A program made the translations under genes and the position numbers. Below are positions 22,722-29,705 of a DNA stretch of 64,000 bases, piece after piece; positions within the stretch are counted from its first letter, which is position 1; the number at the start of each line of letters is the position of its first letter. Source of the stretch: Niveispirillum fermenti (GTDB lineage Bacteria > Pseudomonadota > Alphaproteobacteria > Azospirillales > Azospirillaceae); NCBI RefSeq assembly GCF_048066175.1, contig NZ_JBLTXA010000003.1, forward strand, positions 124,001 through 188,000. Reading direction: 5' to 3'. The notes beneath the pieces were generated by a model, which saw nothing but the letters and a program-made list of their open reading frames with translations, did no database searches and was not told the origin of the DNA.

Positions 22722-24274
22722 TGGCCATGAACAGCCAGGGTCGCGACAGCACCCCCCATGCCGTGTCGATCACGGACGAAATCGTCACCTTCACCGGCAA
22801 CAAGGCGCTGCAGCAGGAAGAGGCGCTGATCTTCGAACTGGACAATCCGGGCGCCATCGGCGTGGACTTGGACGAACCGGTGACCGCCGCCACCCGCCTG
22901 GGGGGCCTCAGCCCGCGTGCCGGTGTCGGCCTGCCGTCGCTGGCCGAGCCCGATGTGGTGCGCCATTACACGCGCCTGTCCCAGAAGAACTTCGCCATCG
23001 ACACGACCCTCTATCCGCTGGGGTCCTGCACGATGAAACACAATCCGCGTCTGAACGAGAAGGTGGCCCGCCTGCCGGGCTTCAGCGATATCCACCCGAT
23101 GCAGCCGGTGGAAACGGTTCAGGGTGCGCTGGAACTGATCGATCAACTGGCGCACTGGCTTAAGACGCTGACCGGTATGCCCGCCGTCGCCATGTCACCG
23201 GGCGCCGGCGCGCATGGGGAGCTGTGCGGCCTGATGGCCATCCATGCGGCGTTGGAAGCACGGGGCGAAAGCCGTCGCCGCCGCGTGCTGGTTCCCGAAT
23301 CGGCCCATGGCACCAACCCGGCCACGGCCGCCTTCTGCGGTTTCACCGTCGACACGATCCCGACGGAGGATAATGGCCGTGTCAGCGTGGAGGCCGTGAA
23401 GGCCAAGCTGGGCGACGATGTCGCCTGCATCATGCTGACCAACCCCAATACCTGCGGCCTGTTCGAACCGCAGATCAGGGAAATCGCCGACGCGGTGCAT
23501 GCGGCCGGCGGCTATTTCTATTGCGATGGTGCGAATTACAACGCCATTGTCGGCCGGGTCCGCCCCGCCGACCTGGGCGTCGATGCCATGCACATCAACC
23601 TGCACAAGACCTTCTCCACCCCGCATGGCGGCGGCGGTCCGGGTTCCGGCCCGGTGGTGCTGTCCGACGCCCTGGCCCCCTTCGCGCCGCTGCCCTTCGT
23701 GGTGCATGGCAAGGACGGGTTCACCCTGGTCGAACATGCCAGGGATGCCGGCGAGGCCCGGCCCTTCGGCCGGCTGAAGGGCTTCCATGGCCAGATGGGC
23801 ATGTTCGTGCGGGCGCTGGCCTACATGCTGTCGCACGGGGCGGACGGGCTGCGACAGGTGTCTTCCGACGCCGTACTCAATGCCAATTACGTGCTGGCCA
23901 GCCTGAAGGATGTGATGTCGGCCTCGTTCGAGGGGCCGTGCATGCACGAGGCCCTGTTCGACGACCGCTTCCTGAAGGGTACGGGCGTCACCCCACTGGA
24001 TTTCGCCAAGGCGATGATCGACGAGGGTTATCATCCCATGACGATGTATTTCCCGCTGGTCGTACACGGCGCCCTGCTGATCGAGCCGACGGAAACGGAA
24101 AGCAAGCGCACGCTGGACCTGTTCATCGGGACCATGCGTCATCTGGCGGCGAAGGCCAGGGCGGGTGACCAAACCCATTTCCAGGCCTCCCCCCGGCTGA
24201 CCCCGCGCAAGCGGCTGGACGAAACGCAGGCGGCCCGCAAGCCTGTACTGCGGTGGACCAGGCCCGCCGCCTGA
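22721..24274 (+). CDS. gcvPB: Glycine dehydrogenase (decarboxylating) subunit 2
   Basis: C-terminal half (517 aa) of the split P protein. It carries the cofactor Lys in HINLHKTFSTPHGGGGPGSGP. YPLGSCTMKHNPRLNE, MSPGAGAHGELCGLM and VPESAHGTNPATAAFCGF are typical subunit-2 blocks, as is the C-terminal PMTMYFPLVVHGALLIEPTETE. Last gene of the riboswitch-controlled operon; L protein (dihydrolipoamide dehydrogenase) is not encoded here. A large hairpin follows about 35 bp past the stop. Confidence 0.96.
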   Translation: MAMNSQGRDSTPHAVSITDEIVTFTGNKALQQEEALIFELDNPGAIGVDLDEPVTAATRLGGLSPRAGVGLPSLAEPDVVRHYTRLSQKNFAIDTTLYPLGSCTMKHNPRLNEKVARLPGFSDIHPMQPVETVQGALELIDQLAHWLKTLTGMPAVAMSPGAGAHGELCGLMAIHAALEARGESRRRRVLVPESAHGTNPATAAFCGFTVDTIPTEDNGRVSVEAVKAKLGDDVACIMLTNPNTCGLFEPQIREIADAVHAAGGYFYCDGANYNAIVGRVRPADLGVDAMHINLHKTFSTPHGGGGPGSGPVVLSDALAPFAPLPFVVHGKDGFTLVEHARDAGEARPFGRLKGFHGQMGMFVRALAYMLSHGADGLRQVSSDAVLNANYVLASLKDVMSASFEGPCMHEALFDDRFLKGTGVTPLDFAKAMIDEGYHPMTMYFPLVVHGALLIEPTETESKRTLDLFIGTMRHLAAKARAGDQTHFQASPRLTPRKRLDETQAARKPVLRWTRPAA

Positions 24275-24310
24275 CAGCGGCAGGTCAGGGGGCCTGATAG
24301 GGATGGGGTC

Positions 24311-24372
24311 ATTGTCCCGGGGTGAACGGAACGGATTGCGGGCCTTCCGTCACCCCGTCATCCAGGGACAAT
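24311..24372 (+). terminator. Nested hairpin downstream of gcvPB, probable operon terminator
   Basis: ATTGTCCC (24311-24318) pairs with GGGACAAT (24365-24372). Immediately inside, GGGGTGAACGGAA (24319-24331) pairs with TTCCGTCACCCC (24345-24356) with one bulged A. The structure is too stable to be chance and sits where the gcv operon should end, though it lacks a U-tract. Confidence 0.5.
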
Positions 24373-24404
24373 CCCTGTGTCGTTTATCGGCCATGCCAGT
24401 TCCC

Positions 24405-24511
24405 GGTGATCAGAACCTGTTGGTTCTGATCACCGCTCCCTATCGCCGGCGCCAGCATCCGCTGGGTTGGCGACGCTGCACAAGCGCTGCTGTGGCAGTC
24501 GCCGCCGGACC
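24405..24511. repeat. Palindromic intergenic repeat, copy A
   Basis: Starts with a perfect 13-bp stem GGTGATCAGAACC (24405-24417) / GGTTCTGATCACC (24422-24434) with a TGTT loop. It continues with the shared block TCGCCGGCGCCAgCAT..GGTTGGCgACGC and a second hairpin-like GC segment, ending GCCGGACC. Related to the elements at 24548-24654 and 36593-36692; this copy is the most divergent in its second half. Confidence 0.85.
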
Positions 24512-24547
24512 AGCTTGCGGCCAGTTCTGACAGGCATACTATTTTAC

Positions 24548-24654
24548 GGTGACCAGAACCTATAGGTTCTGGTCACCGCCCTCAATCGCCGGCGCCAACA
24601 TTCCTTGGCTTGGCTACGCCGCACGAGCGGCGCGGCGGCGGTCGCCGCCGGACC
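24548..24654. repeat. Palindromic intergenic repeat, copy B
   Basis: GGTGACCAGAACC (24548-24560) pairs with GGTTCTGGTCACC (24565-24577) around a TATA loop. Compared with copy A, one T-A pair has become C-G on both arms, a compensatory change. The downstream block TCGCCGGCGCCAACATTCcTTGGCTTGGC and the hairpin GCCGCACGAGCGGC are shared with copy C. It ends GCCGCCGGACC, 36 bp after copy A ends and directly abutting another large hairpin. Confidence 0.88.
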
Positions 24655-24688
24655 AAGTTGCGATGAGTTCTACTCATCGCAACTTGGT
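24652..24688. repeat. Perfect 17-bp-stem hairpin attached to repeat copy B
   Basis: ACCAAGTTGCGATGAGT (24652-24668) is exactly complementary to the sequence at 24672-24688 with only a TCT loop between. No U-tract lies on either side. It begins in the GACC end of repeat copy B and could be part of a larger composite element. Confidence 0.85.
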
Positions 24689-24877
24689 ATCAGACAGTCT
24701 CCACAATAGTGGCCGAGGCCAGTTGCGGCCGTCCTTCTCTTTGTCCAGAGAGAAATTGAATAAAATTATCGAAAAACATTGTTAAAGCCGGATACAGGAC
24801 GGGGTTTCCACGGATTTTCTTATAGACTTCAAAGTCCGGGCGTGATTTGTGCCGGAGCATGTGTATATTACCGTCCC

Positions 24878-25717
24878 ATGCTGAAGTCCTTGGCCGATCT
24901 CCGGTGCATCCTCATCCCCCAATGCTTCGCCCTGGCATTCGTCATCGGTGCTGATGGGGTTCGCGCCCATGAACTGAACGCGACCGAACTGGCACGGCCC
25001 GTTGTCATCGCGTCAGACCCTTGGTGCCCCTATGCCTGTGATCCGGACGCCGATGGGCGCGAGGGTTACATGGTTGATATCGCAAGGGAAATATTCGAGG
25101 CGTCGGGCCTGCGGGTTGAGTATCGCGTCGTCAATTTCGCCGTGATGCGGCGCATGGCCAGCGATGGCAGCGCCACGGCGTTACCCGGCGTGGCTTCCGA
25201 CATGGATGGTGCCATCCGGTTGCCGGAACTGGCGCAAGGCAATTCAGCCAATGCCGTGGCCGTGACCCGCGGCCGTGGCTTCATCTTCAACGATCCCGAA
25301 GATTTCGTTCCTTTCCGCCTGGGCGTGATCAAGGATTATGATTATGGCGGCGCGTTGCAGGCGTATGTTAACAGGAATCAGGACAATCCGGACCGGATCA
25401 CGGTGCTGAGTGGCTTTGGCTATTCGCACCTGGTGCAGGGGCTGCGCATGTTGACGGCCGGGCGCATGGACATGCTGCTGGACGACTATAACGTGTTGCG
25501 CTGGCAGGTCCGCCGCCTGGGCCTGGACCATAAGGTCGAGACCGTGCCGTTGCGCGACGATGCCGACCTGTTCGTCGGGTTTTCAGCCAGCGATCCGCGT
25601 GCGCCCGTCCTGGCCCGGATGATGGCCGACGGGACACGCCGGCTGCGGGAGAGCGGCCGGCTGGCCGCCATCATGCGCCAATACGGGCTGGAGGAGCAGG
25701 CCGACGTCGTGAATTGA
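24878..25717 (+). CDS. Family 3 solute-binding protein (periplasmic amino-acid-type sensor or transporter component)
   Basis: A 279-aa protein with an N-terminal signal (a hydrophobic IPQCFALAFVIGADGVRA segment) and the two-lobe SBP family 3 pattern. WCPYACDPDADGREGYMVDIAREIFEASG opens lobe one in two adjoining blocks; LGVIKDYDYGG and DMLLDDYNVLRWQVRRLGL lie in lobe two. Orphan members like this often serve as polar amino-acid binders or sensory periplasmic proteins; there is no permease or ATPase beside it. The start is set at 24878, where the signal begins; the frame is open earlier from 24779. It lies just after the repeat-rich interval. Confidence 0.8.
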   Translation: MLKSLADLRCILIPQCFALAFVIGADGVRAHELNATELARPVVIASDPWCPYACDPDADGREGYMVDIAREIFEASGLRVEYRVVNFAVMRRMASDGSATALPGVASDMDGAIRLPELAQGNSANAVAVTRGRGFIFNDPEDFVPFRLGVIKDYDYGGALQAYVNRNQDNPDRITVLSGFGYSHLVQGLRMLTAGRMDMLLDDYNVLRWQVRRLGLDHKVETVPLRDDADLFVGFSASDPRAPVLARMMADGTRRLRESGRLAAIMRQYGLEEQADVVN

Positions 25718-25747
25718 CGCCGCCCCCCCTCCGGTCTCACGCCGGTC

Positions 25748-27325
25748 TCAGCGCTTCACATCCAGCCAGCGCGTCGGCAACTGGTCCAGCGGCACCGGCC
25801 GCCAGCCCTGGACCTTGGGCGATACCATCCGGCGGCGGTTGTTGTGGTAGAGCGGGACGATGGGGAAGTCGGCCTGGTACATGCGTTCGGCCTCTGCCAG
25901 CATCGTCATGCGCTCTGCCGGGTCCAGGCTGGCATTGGCCTTGTCCAGCAGCGCGTCATAGGCCGGATTGCGATAATCGGACAGGTTCTGCTGGGCCACG
26001 TCACCGCGCAGCAGTTTCAGGAAATTGATCGGATCGGGAAAATCACCGATCCAGCCATATGAAATGACGTCCTTGTAGCTCTTCTGGTTGCCGATGCTGG
26101 CGACGACGCGGAATTCCTGGTTGTTCAGGTTGGTCTGCACCCCCAGCTTCTGCCGCCACATGGCGGCCACGGCCACCATGACCCGCCGTGAATTCTCCGA
26201 GGTGGAATGCAGAACCTCCACCGTCGGCAGCGTATTGCCGCCGGGGCCATAGCCCGCTTCTGCCAGCAGCTTCTTCGCCATCTCGTCACGCTGCGCCTGG
26301 GTCAGGGCCGCCCAGTCCGGGCGCGGCGGTTCGTACCCGCCGACATTGCCCGGCGGGGTGAAGCTGTAGGCGGGCAGCATGTCGCCGTTCAGCACCTTTT
26401 CCGTCAGCACCTCCCGATCAATGGCCAGGGTCAGCGCGGCCCGCAGCTTGGGGTTGGACTTCCAGGGCTCGTGCCGCAGGTTGAAGGCCAGATAGAAGGT
26501 GGAATAGGTGGGGGTCGGCACATAGGCATCGGCCGCCTGCCGCCGCGCCCATTCCGCCTGGGTGACGGGCAGGGTATAGGTGATGTCCAGCTCACCGGCC
26601 CGGAACCGCTTCAGCTCCGTTTCCAGGTTCTCCGTGACATTGTGATAGACCGTGTCGATCTTCACGGCCGCATTGTCGTAATAGTAGGGGTTGCGGGTCA
26701 GCTTGTAGTGGGTCTGGGGTATCATCTCCACCAACTGATAGGCCCCGTTGCTGATGGGCTGGCCGTCCTTGCGGTCCAGCCGGATGGGGGACATGGACTG
26801 ATGTGAAAGCTGGCCCAGGAAATAGGCGGCCGGTTCCTTCAGCACCACCTTCAGCGTGCGGTCGTCCACCGCTTCCACGCCCAGTTTTTCCGGCGGCAGC
26901 TTGCCCGACGACACTTCGGCCCCGTTCTGGATGACCCAGACGAAATAGCCATAGGGCGACGCCGTGGCCGGTGCCGCCAGATGCCGCCAGGCCGTGACGA
27001 AATCGCCGGCCACCACGGGCTTGCCGTCGGACCATTTGCCATCGGCGCGCAGATGGAAGGTGTAGGTGCGGCCATCGGCCGATATGTCCCATTTCTCCGC
27101 CGCACCCGGGCGTGGTGTCCCGTCCGCGCCGGGCGTCAGCAGCCCTTCATACAGGTCATAGATGACGATGGACGACGGGTGCAGTTCGGCCTTGCCGGGG
27201 TCCACCGTATCCGGGGCGGCCCCGATGCCCCGGCGCAGCACGGTTTCAGCGGCGGCGGGCAGGGCGCTGGCCAGCGGCGCGGCCGCGAGGGCGGCCAGCA
27301 GGAGCGAGCGGGCGATGAGACGCAT
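25748..27325 (-). CDS. Peptide-type ABC transporter substrate-binding protein (SBP family 5, OppA-like)
   Basis: A 525-aa periplasmic binding protein. The signal peptide RLIARSLLLAALAAAPLASA ends in AAAE. RRGIGAAPDTVDPGKAELHPSS and YEGLLTPGADGTPRPGAAEKW are the conserved start of family 5; WKSNPKLRAALTLAIDREVL follows in the middle, and FPIVPLYHNNRRRMVSPKVQGW ends the protein. OppA-like proteins bind oligopeptides for import. No permease or ATPase genes adjoin it, so it either works with a distant transporter or has another role. Convergent with the SBP-3 gene (30 bp) and divergent from the third terC. Confidence 0.9.
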   Translation of the reverse strand: MRLIARSLLLAALAAAPLASALPAAAETVLRRGIGAAPDTVDPGKAELHPSSIVIYDLYEGLLTPGADGTPRPGAAEKWDISADGRTYTFHLRADGKWSDGKPVVAGDFVTAWRHLAAPATASPYGYFVWVIQNGAEVSSGKLPPEKLGVEAVDDRTLKVVLKEPAAYFLGQLSHQSMSPIRLDRKDGQPISNGAYQLVEMIPQTHYKLTRNPYYYDNAAVKIDTVYHNVTENLETELKRFRAGELDITYTLPVTQAEWARRQAADAYVPTPTYSTFYLAFNLRHEPWKSNPKLRAALTLAIDREVLTEKVLNGDMLPAYSFTPPGNVGGYEPPRPDWAALTQAQRDEMAKKLLAEAGYGPGGNTLPTVEVLHSTSENSRRVMVAVAAMWRQKLGVQTNLNNQEFRVVASIGNQKSYKDVISYGWIGDFPDPINFLKLLRGDVAQQNLSDYRNPAYDALLDKANASLDPAERMTMLAEAERMYQADFPIVPLYHNNRRRMVSPKVQGWRPVPLDQLPTRWLDVKR

Positions 27326-27479
27326 GGGCGGTTCCTGATCGGTATGGATTTGCCTGTCACGCTATTCCCGATGGCCACCCACCGCAAGCTTGCACGCGCG
27401 GGCTCCTTGCAGGCTGGAACGTCTCTTCCTTATGCTTGTTCACTTTTCGCTAACCAACCCTTATCGGCAGGTGGAACGA

Positions 27480-28217
27480 ATGTTCGACTGGTTGTCCGAC
27501 CCCAATGCCTGGGCCAGCCTGGCGACCCTGACGGCGCTGGAGATCGTGCTGGGCATCGATAACATCATCTTCATCTCGATCATGGCCAACCGCCTGCCGG
27601 AGGCGCAGCGCGCCAGGGCGCGGCAGATCGGGCTGGGCCTGGCCCTGGTCATGCGCCTGGGGCTTCTGGTCTCCATCGCCTGGATCATGTCGCTGACCCG
27701 GCCGCTGTTCACGCTGTTCGAGATGGATTTCTCCGCCCGCGACCTGATCCTGCTGGGGGGTGGGCTGTTCCTTCTCTACAAGGGTACACAGGAGATACAT
27801 CACACGATGGAAGGCGGGCAGGAGGACGGGGGCAAGCCCCTCGTCGTGGCCACCTTCGGCGGTGTCATCGCCCAGATCCTGGTGCTGGACATCGTCTTCT
27901 CGCTGGACAGCGTGATCACCGCGGTCGGCATGGCCAACCATCTGCCCGTCATGGTGACGGCCGTGGTCATCGCGGTTGCCGTCATGCTGTTCGCGGCCGG
28001 CCCCACATCCCGTTTCGTGCAGGACCACCCGACGGTGAAGATGCTGGCGCTGGCCTTCCTGATCCTGGTCGGAGTGGCACTGATCGCCGACGGACTGCAT
28101 TTCCACATTCCCAAGGGCTATCTATACTTCGCCATCGCCTTCTCGATCGGTGTGGAGAGTTTGAACCTAGCCGCCGCCAAGCGGCGCCGGCGCAAGGCGG
28201 AAGCGGCGGGGCACTGA
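27480..28217 (+). CDS. TerC-family membrane protein (copy 3 of 3)
   Basis: A 245-aa TerC protein of the YgdQ/YoaE core type. ALEIVLGIDNIIFISIMANRL and ILVLDIVFSLDSVITAVGMANH are the two membrane-buried acidic hallmarks, and a His-containing loop (GTQEIHHTMEGG) sits on the cytoplasmic side. GYLYFAIAFSIGVESLNL ends the family domain. The start at 27480 follows AGGTGGA at good spacing. Its stop codon lies inside the first unit of a 22-bp tandem duplication. Confidence 0.92.
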   Translation: MFDWLSDPNAWASLATLTALEIVLGIDNIIFISIMANRLPEAQRARARQIGLGLALVMRLGLLVSIAWIMSLTRPLFTLFEMDFSARDLILLGGGLFLLYKGTQEIHHTMEGGQEDGGKPLVVATFGGVIAQILVLDIVFSLDSVITAVGMANHLPVMVTAVVIAVAVMLFAAGPTSRFVQDHPTVKMLALAFLILVGVALIADGLHFHIPKGYLYFAIAFSIGVESLNLAAAKRRRRKAEAAGH

Positions 28218-28259
28218 CGCGGCAGCGTCGGGGGGTAACTGACGCGGCAGCGTCGGGGG
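28213..28259. repeat. 22-bp tandem duplication at the end of terC copy 3
   Basis: ACTGACGCGGCAGCGTCGGGGG occurs at 28213-28234 and again at 28238-28259, a 25-bp period. Each unit contains the hairpin GACGC-GGCA-GCGTC. The first unit includes the stop codon of terC. A third partial echo (AGTGACG) follows. It may act as a double hairpin at the 3' end of the message. Confidence 0.8.
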
Positions 28260-28383
28260 CAAGTGACGTGGAGGCTGCTGCGGCTTGACGCCGGGGGCCT
28301 TTCCCGCCCAATTGACAGGGTTCTTCCCGCGCCCGCCGGGGAAGGAGACTTTCACGCCCCGCCCCTGCCACGGATGCCCACCG

Positions 28384-28773
28384 ATGACCCGCCTCACCCT
28401 GCGCCTGGATTTTACCAATGGGGCCAAGCTCGGCCCCGGAAAGATCAGGCTGCTGGAAGCCATCGAGGCTACGGGTTCCATTGCCGCGGCCGGGCGGTCG
28501 CTGGGCATGTCCTATCGGCGGGCCTGGCTGCTGGTGGACGAGGTGAACCGCGCCTTCGCCGGGCCGGCCGTTGCGGGACAGACGGGCGGCAGCGGCGGCG
28601 GCGGTACGGCCCTGACCGACTGGGGCCGGGAACTGGTCGTTCTCTATCGTCAGGTCGAGGCCGAAAGCCGCATGGCCAACACCACCGCCCTGGCCCGTCT
28701 GGAAAGCCGGCTGGGAGTGGGGGAGGCGGGGGCGGCGGCCAAGGACGCCGGAAAGCCGCCCCGGGGCCGTTGA
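28384..28773 (+). CDS. ModE-like winged-helix DNA-binding protein lacking the molybdate domain
   Basis: A 129-aa protein matching the N-terminal LysR-type winged helix of ModE: GPGKIRLLEAIEATGSIAAAGRSLGMSYRRAWLLVDEVN, split in two blocks, includes the helix-turn-helix. A Gly-rich wing and TDWGRELVVLYRQVEAE follow. The C-terminal molybdate-binding (TOBE/Mop) domains of E. coli ModE are absent. Such one-domain forms regulate molybdenum uptake or molybdoenzyme genes in some bacteria, but no mod genes are nearby. The start at 28384 matches the family N-terminus. Confidence 0.83.
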   Translation: MTRLTLRLDFTNGAKLGPGKIRLLEAIEATGSIAAAGRSLGMSYRRAWLLVDEVNRAFAGPAVAGQTGGSGGGGTALTDWGRELVVLYRQVEAESRMANTTALARLESRLGVGEAGAAAKDAGKPPRGR

Positions 28774-28875
28774 GCGCCGACTGCGCGCGGTCGCCCAACC
28801 GCCTTGCCGCCGCCATGATCATCCCCCTATAGTCGCATCCGAGCCGATCCATCCTTTTGCCTGGAGACAAGCCCC

Positions 28876-29523
28876 GTGAGCGGTTCCGTCGTTTCCGCCT
28901 TCTCGCGCCGCCACCTGCTGGCCAGCGGTGCCGCCCTGTCACTGGCGCCTGCCCTGCCGGCCTTCGCCCAGGATGGCGCCATCGACCTGAAGGCCGCCAT
29001 GGCCGAAATCTCCTATGGCGATCCGAAGGCCAAGGTGACCGTGGTCGAATATGCCTCCCTGGCCTGTTCGCACTGCGCCCATTTCGAGACGGAGATGTTT
29101 CCGACCTTCAAGAAGGAATTCATCGACACGGGCGAGGTCAGGCTGATCTTCCGCGACTTTCCGCTGAACGGGCCGGGCCTGCGCGCGCACATGCTGATGC
29201 GCTGTGCCGGCGGGGCGAAGACCCAGGCGCTGAAGACCGTCATCTTCAAGAACCAGGGGAGCTGGCTGAACCAGAACTTCCTGGTCAATCTGGCCAATAT
29301 CGGCAAGCTGGCCGGCGTCAGCCAGGCACAGTTCGACGCCTGCATGGCGTCCAAGCCGCTGGAGGATTTCCTGATCAAGGGCCAGTATGCCGCCAGCCAG
29401 GAAAAGCAGATCAACTCCACCCCCACCTTCATCGTGAATGACGAATATGTCATCGCCGGTGCCTATCTGGACCAGTTGACCGAGGCCGTCATCAAGGCCG
29501 GCGCCAAGCGCAAATCGTCCTAA
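28876..29523 (+). CDS. DsbA-family thiol-disulfide oxidoreductase (periplasmic)
   Basis: A 215-aa thioredoxin-fold protein. The N-terminus SRRHLLASGAALSLAPALPAFAQ looks like a Tat-type or Sec signal. VTVVEYASLACSHCAHFETEMFP holds the active-site CSHC. INSTPTFIVNDEYVIAGAY contains the cis-Pro loop. The DsbA_4-type form with this arrangement is commonly found just before smc in alphaproteobacteria, as here. The start is GTG at 28876. Probably oxidises or isomerises disulfides in exported proteins. Confidence 0.9.
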   Translation: MSGSVVSAFSRRHLLASGAALSLAPALPAFAQDGAIDLKAAMAEISYGDPKAKVTVVEYASLACSHCAHFETEMFPTFKKEFIDTGEVRLIFRDFPLNGPGLRAHMLMRCAGGAKTQALKTVIFKNQGSWLNQNFLVNLANIGKLAGVSQAQFDACMASKPLEDFLIKGQYAASQEKQINSTPTFIVNDEYVIAGAYLDQLTEAVIKAGAKRKSS

Positions 29524-29525
29524 AA

Positions 29526-29586
29526 GCGGGATGCCGGCGCTGGCGGCCGGCTGAACGCGGAATGCCGGCGCGGACCGCCGGATCAT
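29526..29586. repeat. Imperfect ~30-bp tandem duplication between dsbA-like gene and smc
   Basis: GCGGgATGCCGGCGC followed by a GGCCGG segment (29526-29556) repeats as GCGGaATGCCGGCGC followed by CCGCCGG (29557-29586). It is GC-rich with internal pairing, placed right after the dsbA-like stop codon, and may form the 3' end structure. Confidence 0.65.
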
Positions 29587-29705
29587 CACGGACGGGGGTG
29601 CGGCGGGTGACGCCGTGCCCCCGTTATTGTTTTCGCGCCGGAGTGCGCCGCCGGCTGACGGTCGGGCCGGCGCCGTCCCCTTCCCCGACACGGATGTAAG
29701 CCCCC

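Larger units (their letters stand above)
24275..24877. other. Repeat-rich gene-free interval after the gcv operon
   Basis: About 600 bp with no supportable gene. It contains, in order, a terminator-like nested hairpin (24311-24372), two copies of a palindromic repeat family (24405-24511 and 24548-24654), a 17-bp-stem hairpin attached to the second copy (24652-24688), and then AT-richer sequence with TATATT at 24864-24869 that may be the -10 of the following gene. Confidence 0.75.

Noticed and set aside
24303..24785. Short plus-strand frames in the repeat-rich interval
   Set aside because: They run through palindromic repeats, lack ribosome sites and have no family resemblance.
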